Source: Mucilaginibacter sp. (GTDB lineage: Bacteria; Bacteroidota; Bacteroidia; Sphingobacteriales; Sphingobacteriaceae). From it: DNA of 8,740 nt. Numbering within the stretch: position 1 is the first letter of the stretch; every line of letters starts with the position of its first letter. The notes beneath the pieces were generated by a model that worked only from the letters and a program-made list of their open reading frames with translations, did not search any database and was not told the origin of the DNA. Shown here piece after piece: positions 5,157-8,740 of the stretch. The stretch spans positions 1 to 8,740 of the forward strand of contig JACMRC010000289.1 in NCBI GenBank assembly GCA_014376655.1, read 5' to 3'. A program made the translations under genes and the position numbers.

Positions 5157-6227
5157 ATGCAAAATTTGATTAACCAGGCACCTGCTAAAAAAAATTACGA
5201 ATTTATTGATGCCATACGTGGCATTGCTATGATGAGTATTGTGGCCGAGCATAGTATTGCTTTCAATGTAATTAACCCGCCATTTCTATCAGCAAAATAC
5301 TGGACTTTCACTGCTTTAATACAGTTTACCAAATTTGGCACTATTGCATTCTTTTTATTGGCCGGTTTTCTTATAGGCGAAAAATTTGCAGACTACTCGC
5401 CCGCCCAATATTTAAAACGCCGCATAACAACCACGTTTGGCCCTTGGTTTTTTTGGACTTTTGTATACATACTAGCCGCAGTAATTACCCTTCGAATAAA
5501 GGCACGTATTTATCATGATGACGAGTTTAATTTAACCAATATCCTTAACCAAATCAAAACGGTTTATTTATATACCAGTTACTGGTTCATCATAAACTTC
5601 CTTATCAGTATCACCATATTATTAATATTCAGGCGGTACCTGTATTCGCTTTATCTGGGTGGCACATTGTTATTGTTTACCCTATTTTATGTAGTTGATA
5701 TTCATTACGAATGGATAGATCCAAGACATACCACGGCAATTTTAGGTTTTGTTTTTTTCTTGTGGATGGGTGCGCAATTGCGCAAATACTGGCAATATAT
5801 TGAGCTGCACATAAAAAAAGTTTCTTTTTTAACGTTGGTGGTGCTGCTGCTGCTAACCTTTGGGCTATCACTTTATGAAATTACGCAACTGCAGGGTAAA
5901 AGCATTGATCCTTTTAATACTTTACGCATCAGCAATATTCTGTTCTCGTGGGTATTTTTCGCAATGCTGCTCAAAATAAAAAACTTCAAATTCATAAACT
6001 ATCTTAAGCCCAGGCAAACTACTTATGGTATTTACCTTATCCATTATATATTATTAGTGTTTTTGTTCCCCGATATATTTATGCATTTGCCTTTCGACAT
6101 TAACCACCTTGCGTTACCACTAGTGGTACTGTATAAGATAGTAACATTTGCGGCATTATACAGCTTAACGCTTGTTATTGTATTGTTTATCGGCAACTCA
6201 AAGGCTAAAAAATTGGTTGGTATTTAA
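5157..6227 (+). CDS. Acyltransferase family 3 membrane protein (OafA/O-acetyltransferase-like)
   Basis: 356 residues, about ten hydrophobic helices, inner membrane. The family signature is at the N-terminus: FIDAIRGIAMMSIVAEHS (16-33), with D18, R21 and H32 corresponding to the conserved D-x-x-R-G and catalytic His of acyltransferase 3 proteins. FFLLAGFLIG (65-74) matches the F-x-x-S/A-G-F-L motif, and YGIYLIHY (290-297, H296) the conserved near-C-terminal motif. The basic loop YLKRRIT (85-91) is cytoplasmic in the family. These proteins move acyl groups, usually acetyl from acetyl-CoA or succinyl, onto sugars of O-antigen, capsule, exopolysaccharide or peptidoglycan. No extra SGNH domain is present, so it is the short single-domain type. 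Neighbouring glycosyltransferase and methyltransferase genes on the same strand suggest work on one surface glycan; the actual acyl donor and acceptor are not visible. The ATG at 5157 is the first in frame after the promoter. Confidence 0.88.
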   Translation: MQNLINQAPAKKNYEFIDAIRGIAMMSIVAEHSIAFNVINPPFLSAKYWTFTALIQFTKFGTIAFFLLAGFLIGEKFADYSPAQYLKRRITTTFGPWFFWTFVYILAAVITLRIKARIYHDDEFNLTNILNQIKTVYLYTSYWFIINFLISITILLIFRRYLYSLYLGGTLLLFTLFYVVDIHYEWIDPRHTTAILGFVFFLWMGAQLRKYWQYIELHIKKVSFLTLVVLLLLTFGLSLYEITQLQGKSIDPFNTLRISNILFSWVFFAMLLKIKNFKFINYLKPRQTTYGIYLIHYILLVFLFPDIFMHLPFDINHLALPLVVLYKIVTFAALYSLTLVIVLFIGNSKAKKLVGI

Positions 6228-6279
6228 TTGAGGCAGACAATAAATGTTTTTGTTCCATTAGGGCTCTCAGATCAGTTTT

Positions 6280-6322
6280 CAAACAAAAAGGATACGATAA
6301 GAAACTAATCCCTTTTTGTTTG
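6280..6322. terminator. Long inverted repeat, possible bidirectional terminator or attenuator
   Basis: CAAACAAAAAGG (6280-6291) and CCTTTTTGTTTG (6311-6322) are perfect 12-bp complementary arms around a 19-nt loop; an inner GAT/ATC can extend the stem with one bulged C. A-tract on one side and T-tract on the other is the form of a bidirectional terminator, although G/C pairs are few and no T-run follows. It starts 52 bp after the acyltransferase stop and ends 12 bp before the likely start of the glycosyltransferase, so it could also act on that gene's leader. Confidence 0.45.
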
Positions 6323-6334
6323 CTAATATTGTAT

Positions 6335-7303
6335 ATGGATAAGTTAGCTGTTTACCATAAACTGAACAACTCTTTTAATAAAACATACATTTTTACCTTC
6401 GGATCAGAGGGTGGTTTTTATTCCGAATTTAACAATATGATCTTTGGAATGATTTATTGTTTGAAGTATCAATACCAGTTCGTTTTATATACAGGCAATT
6501 CTAAGTTTAATATCAATAAAGGTTGGACCGATTTTTTTGAACCCTTTTGCGAAGAAATTACCTCATCCTGGTTTCATAAAAAATTTAACAAGCGCGAAAT
6601 CCCACCTAAAATCAAACTTAAAAACCTTTTGGCTTGGTCGGCCTACCGTTTATTCAATGGCAATACGGCTTTAACTTACGAGTTGTTCCCAAAGTTTTAT
6701 AACGGCGATTTTGAAAATGAACAATTTGATTTCCAAGAATTGGGATTAAAAGGTAACCTCAGGGATGTTTCACGCGAGTTTGTTAAAATGGTTTACCGAT
6801 TTAATAGTGAAACTAAAACTAATATTCAGCAAATTGTGAGTAGCCAAAGCCTTCCTACCGGCTATATGTCCCTTAACATCAGGCGCGGCGACAAGGATAC
6901 AGAGTTTGATTTTGTGCCGATAAGCGCTTACGTAGATAAAGCCAGCGAGCTGCCTGATTTAAAAGATATTTTTATCCTGACGGATGATTACGCAGTAATC
7001 GAAAATATGCAAAAAGACTATCCATATCTTAATTTCTACACTTTGGTTAAAAGAGAGGAGCGTGGCTATGTACACGCTGATTTTATGAATGATAGCTTGC
7101 AGAAACGCCAAACAGATCTGGTCAAACTATTTGCTTCAATCGAACTTATGGCTAGCTCAGCATTGGCCGTGGGTACTTACACCACCAATCCAAGCTTGTT
7201 TTTAGGTATGTATATGCCTGAAGATAAATTTATCAGTGTACAAAAAAAATCGTGGTATCAGTTTGAGAAAGACGATGTCAAAACATTTATAGTTGAGCCT
7301 TAA
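6335..7303 (+). CDS. Fucosyltransferase-like glycosyltransferase (GT-B, NodZ/FUT8/GT11-like motifs)
   Basis: 322 residues from the ATG at 6335; an in-frame TTG at 6320 would add five residues but lies in the inverted repeat, so I prefer the ATG. No signal peptide or membrane segment: cytoplasmic. The N-terminal part FTFGSEGGFYSEFNNMIFGM (21-40) has the glycine-rich G-x-x-x-E-x-N-N form seen at the start of bacterial fucosyltransferase-like enzymes. The C-terminal half has NIRRGDK (181-187), like the H-x-R-R-x-D nucleotide-sugar motif of alpha-1,2/1,6- and O-fucosyltransferases with Asn for His, then ILTDD (214-218) and ALAVGTYTTNPSLFLG (276-291), like the G-T-x-S/T-S/T-N-x-S block of that superfamily. 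It would transfer fucose or a related sugar from GDP-sugar to a surface glycan. Donor, acceptor and subfamily are inferred from motifs only; a role in the same glycan as its neighbours is likely. Confidence 0.65.
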   Translation: MDKLAVYHKLNNSFNKTYIFTFGSEGGFYSEFNNMIFGMIYCLKYQYQFVLYTGNSKFNINKGWTDFFEPFCEEITSSWFHKKFNKREIPPKIKLKNLLAWSAYRLFNGNTALTYELFPKFYNGDFENEQFDFQELGLKGNLRDVSREFVKMVYRFNSETKTNIQQIVSSQSLPTGYMSLNIRRGDKDTEFDFVPISAYVDKASELPDLKDIFILTDDYAVIENMQKDYPYLNFYTLVKREERGYVHADFMNDSLQKRQTDLVKLFASIELMASSALAVGTYTTNPSLFLGMYMPEDKFISVQKKSWYQFEKDDVKTFIVEP

Positions 7304-7368
7304 ACTTAAATTAACATATAGTTTTATAAATTTTTATATATCTCTTCGTATAAATTCAATATTTACCC

Positions 7369-8178
7369 ATGCAAAGCAAAATAACGGGTGCCGATACTAC
7401 TTTACTGTTTACTGCCAGGATACTTAACAAGTACGACGTTAAGTATTATCGGAGTAATGATACCGGCTTTATACAAACCGAAGAACCTTATTGGTTGCAG
7501 GAGGCCTACTCATCGGCCATAACTAAACTGGATGTTGGGCTTGTTTACCGCAATATTACTTTACGCGAACGCATAGGCCCGTTGCTGGCAACTTACTTTA
7601 ATAAAAGCGGCGTATTTTTAGATTATGCCGGCGGCTACGGCTTATTTACCCGCCTGATGCGCGACAACGGTTTTAACTTTTACCATACCGATAAATTTTG
7701 CCAGAACATATTCGCTGAATATTTCGATCTGACGAACCTGCCTGTTAACACCCGTTTTGAGGCGGTTACTGCTTTTGAAGTATTTGAACATCTTGCCAAT
7801 CCCCTCGAAGAAATTAAAGAGATATTAACGTACAGCGACAACCTTTTTTTCACCACCGAACTACAGCCCGAAGTAATTACGGGCGTTGAAGATTGGTCGT
7901 ATTTTTCTACCGAAACCGGGCAGCATATCGCGTTTTATAACGAAGCAACGTTGAATGCTATTGCCCAACAATTGGGGTGTAATTTTTATACTGATGGTAA
8001 GTTTTTACACTTGTTTACCAAGACTGTCTTTGATACTAATCCGTTTGCGCTGGTGCGCGATCCATTTTTACTTCGTAAGGCTAAAAAGCTGGTGAAAAAA
8101 TCTTTGCAAAAAATCGGTATACCGGATAGCTTGTTAATGAAAGACTGGAAGTATATTAAGGATAAATTGAACGGGTAA
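7369..8178 (+). CDS. Class I SAM-dependent methyltransferase, zinc-ribbon cysteines lost
   Basis: 269 residues, soluble. The SAM fold shows motif I FLDYAGGYG (83-91), an acidic end of strand 2 at D108 (FYHTDKF), and the post-motif TAFEVFEHLANPLEEI (134-149). A conserved family block follows, DWSYFSTETGQHIAFY (175-190), typical of methyltransferases in LPS, capsule and sugar-modification clusters. Homologues I recall begin with a small zinc ribbon (C-x2-C ... Y-Y-x-C-x2-C-G-F-I-Q-T); here the aligned region reads S3-K-I-T6 ... YYRS29-ND-T32-GFIQTEEPYWL, so all four ligands seem replaced by Ser/Thr while the flanks are kept. The C-terminus is basic (RKAKKLVKKSLQK) and may contact membrane or polyanion. 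It is the last gene of the plus-strand glycan set, 65 bp after the glycosyltransferase, and its TAA directly abuts the stop of the convergent ABC gene. The acceptor is unknown. Confidence 0.82.
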   Translation: MQSKITGADTTLLFTARILNKYDVKYYRSNDTGFIQTEEPYWLQEAYSSAITKLDVGLVYRNITLRERIGPLLATYFNKSGVFLDYAGGYGLFTRLMRDNGFNFYHTDKFCQNIFAEYFDLTNLPVNTRFEAVTAFEVFEHLANPLEEIKEILTYSDNLFFTTELQPEVITGVEDWSYFSTETGQHIAFYNEATLNAIAQQLGCNFYTDGKFLHLFTKTVFDTNPFALVRDPFLLRKAKKLVKKSLQKIGIPDSLLMKDWKYIKDKLNG

Positions 8179-8740
8179 CTACTCGCTAAACGTCTGCATA
8201 TCTATCAGCTTACGGTATAATCCGTTGCGGCTGATTAGCTCCTGGTGATTGCCTTGCTCAACAATTTTACCGTTCTCCAGCACAACAATAATATCCGCGC
8301 TTTGGATAGTGCTTAAACGGTGCGCAATGATAAGCGATGTGCGGTTTTTCATCAGGTTATTCAAAGCATCCTGTACTAATTTTTCTGATTCGGTATCTAA
8401 GGCCGATGTAGCCTCGTCAAGCAACATTATTGGCGGGTTGCTTAACACTGCCCGGGCAATACAGATCCGCTGGCGCTGGCCGCCTGAAAGCTTGGTACCA
8501 CGGTCGCCTATATTAGTTTGGTAACCGGCTTCTGTTTCTTCAATAAAATTATGCGCGTTGGCAATACGTGCGGCGGCTTGTACTTCTTCCATTGTAGCAC
8601 CGGGCTTGCCAAATGCTATGTTATTGAATATACTATCGTTAAACAGGATAGATTCCTGGTTAACTGTACCCATTAAGCCACGAAGTGAAGTAGCTGTAAC
8701 GTGTTTAATGTCTTTATCATCAATAAATATAGCGCCCGAT
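8179..8740 (-). CDS. ABC exporter ATPase, C-terminal nucleotide-binding domain (MsbA-like, partial)
   Basis: 187 codons from the window edge to TAG at 8181-8179; the frame is open through the edge, so an internal ATG at 8673 is not the start. Visible motifs: Q-loop region RGLMGTVNQESILFND, then GDRGTKLSGGQRQR (signature LSGGQ at 8490-8476), Walker B IMLLDEATSALD (about 8430-8398) with catalytic Glu and D-loop, H-loop SLIIAHRLSTIQSADII, and the usual end VLENGKIVEQGNHQELI. Order and sequence are those of exporter half-transporters (MsbA/BmrA type), which would have an N-terminal membrane domain and about 600 residues in all. All catalytic residues visible are intact. These exporters move lipids, glycolipids or drugs outward. 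Proximity to surface-glycan genes makes a lipid or glycan substrate plausible but not shown. It converges with the methyltransferase with no base between stop codons. Confidence 0.93.
   Translation of the reverse strand, partial: SGAIFIDDKDIKHVTATSLRGLMGTVNQESILFNDSIFNNIAFGKPGATMEEVQAAARIANAHNFIEETEAGYQTNIGDRGTKLSGGQRQRICIARAVLSNPPIMLLDEATSALDTESEKLVQDALNNLMKNRTSLIIAHRLSTIQSADIIVVLENGKIVEQGNHQELISRNGLYRKLIDMQTFSE

Noticed and set aside
5677..5871. 64-residue minus-strand frame
   Set aside because: Opposite membrane helices of the acyltransferase; no promoter or family features.
8249..8524. 91-residue plus-strand frame
   Set aside because: Opposite the ABC signature and Walker B region, which are conserved on the other strand.
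1..8740. CRISPR array, tRNA, rRNA, insertion sequence or phage genes
   Set aside because: No spaced repeats, cloverleaf-like stretches, transposase motifs or target-site duplications were seen by eye.

Overview
The window looks like chromosomal DNA from a Bacteroidota bacterium, most likely family Sphingobacteriaceae (Mucilaginibacter/Pedobacter-like). Reasons: AT-rich DNA, several promoter -7 boxes of the Bacteroidota form TAnnTTTG, almost no Shine-Dalgarno sequences, and a gene set (OMP_b-brl type porin, periplasmic GH3 hexosaminidase, KKYxG-type small antitoxin next to a PIN toxin) typical of that group. This is inferred from my memory of the families; no search was run.

Layout. (1) 1-974, minus: first 324 residues of a UvrD/Rep-type helicase that runs off the left edge; its Walker B aspartate reads as valine. 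(2) 1038-2472: a small toxin-antitoxin cluster. A ParD-like antitoxin gene (1061-1309) overlaps by 4 bp a ParE/RelE toxin gene that has an in-frame TAA at codon 12 (1306-1608). Then comes an unrecognised 77-residue gene (1687-1920). Converging on it is a VapBC-type pair: a 54-residue antitoxin (2282-2446) that overlaps a PIN-domain toxin (1924-2295). (3) 2502-4226, minus: secreted GH3 beta-N-acetylhexosaminidase. (4) 4379-5014, plus: outer-membrane beta-barrel protein, divergent from the GH3 gene and followed by a terminator. (5) 5157-8178, plus: acyltransferase-3 membrane protein, fucosyltransferase-like glycosyltransferase and SAM methyltransferase. (6) 8179-8740, minus: C-terminal nucleotide-binding domain of an ABC exporter that runs off the right edge, stop codon to stop codon with the methyltransferase.

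How the parts fit. The right half reads as a cell-surface glycan neighbourhood: a membrane acyltransferase, a sugar transferase and a methyltransferase could modify one surface polysaccharide or lipid-linked glycan, and the ABC exporter could be a lipid or glycan flippase; this link is inference from adjacency. The GH3 enzyme acts in the periplasm, probably in peptidoglycan or GlcNAc-glycan turnover. The toxin-antitoxin cluster looks like a small accessory insertion between housekeeping genes, with one module decaying and the other apparently intact.

The points most worth a second look are the broken ParE toxin beside an intact antitoxin, the Walker B substitution in the helicase, the methyltransferase whose N-terminal zinc-ribbon cysteines all appear to be replaced by Ser/Thr, and the overlapping palindromes on the acyltransferase promoter. 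I saw no rRNA, tRNA, CRISPR array or insertion sequence, and no clear new multi-gene system.
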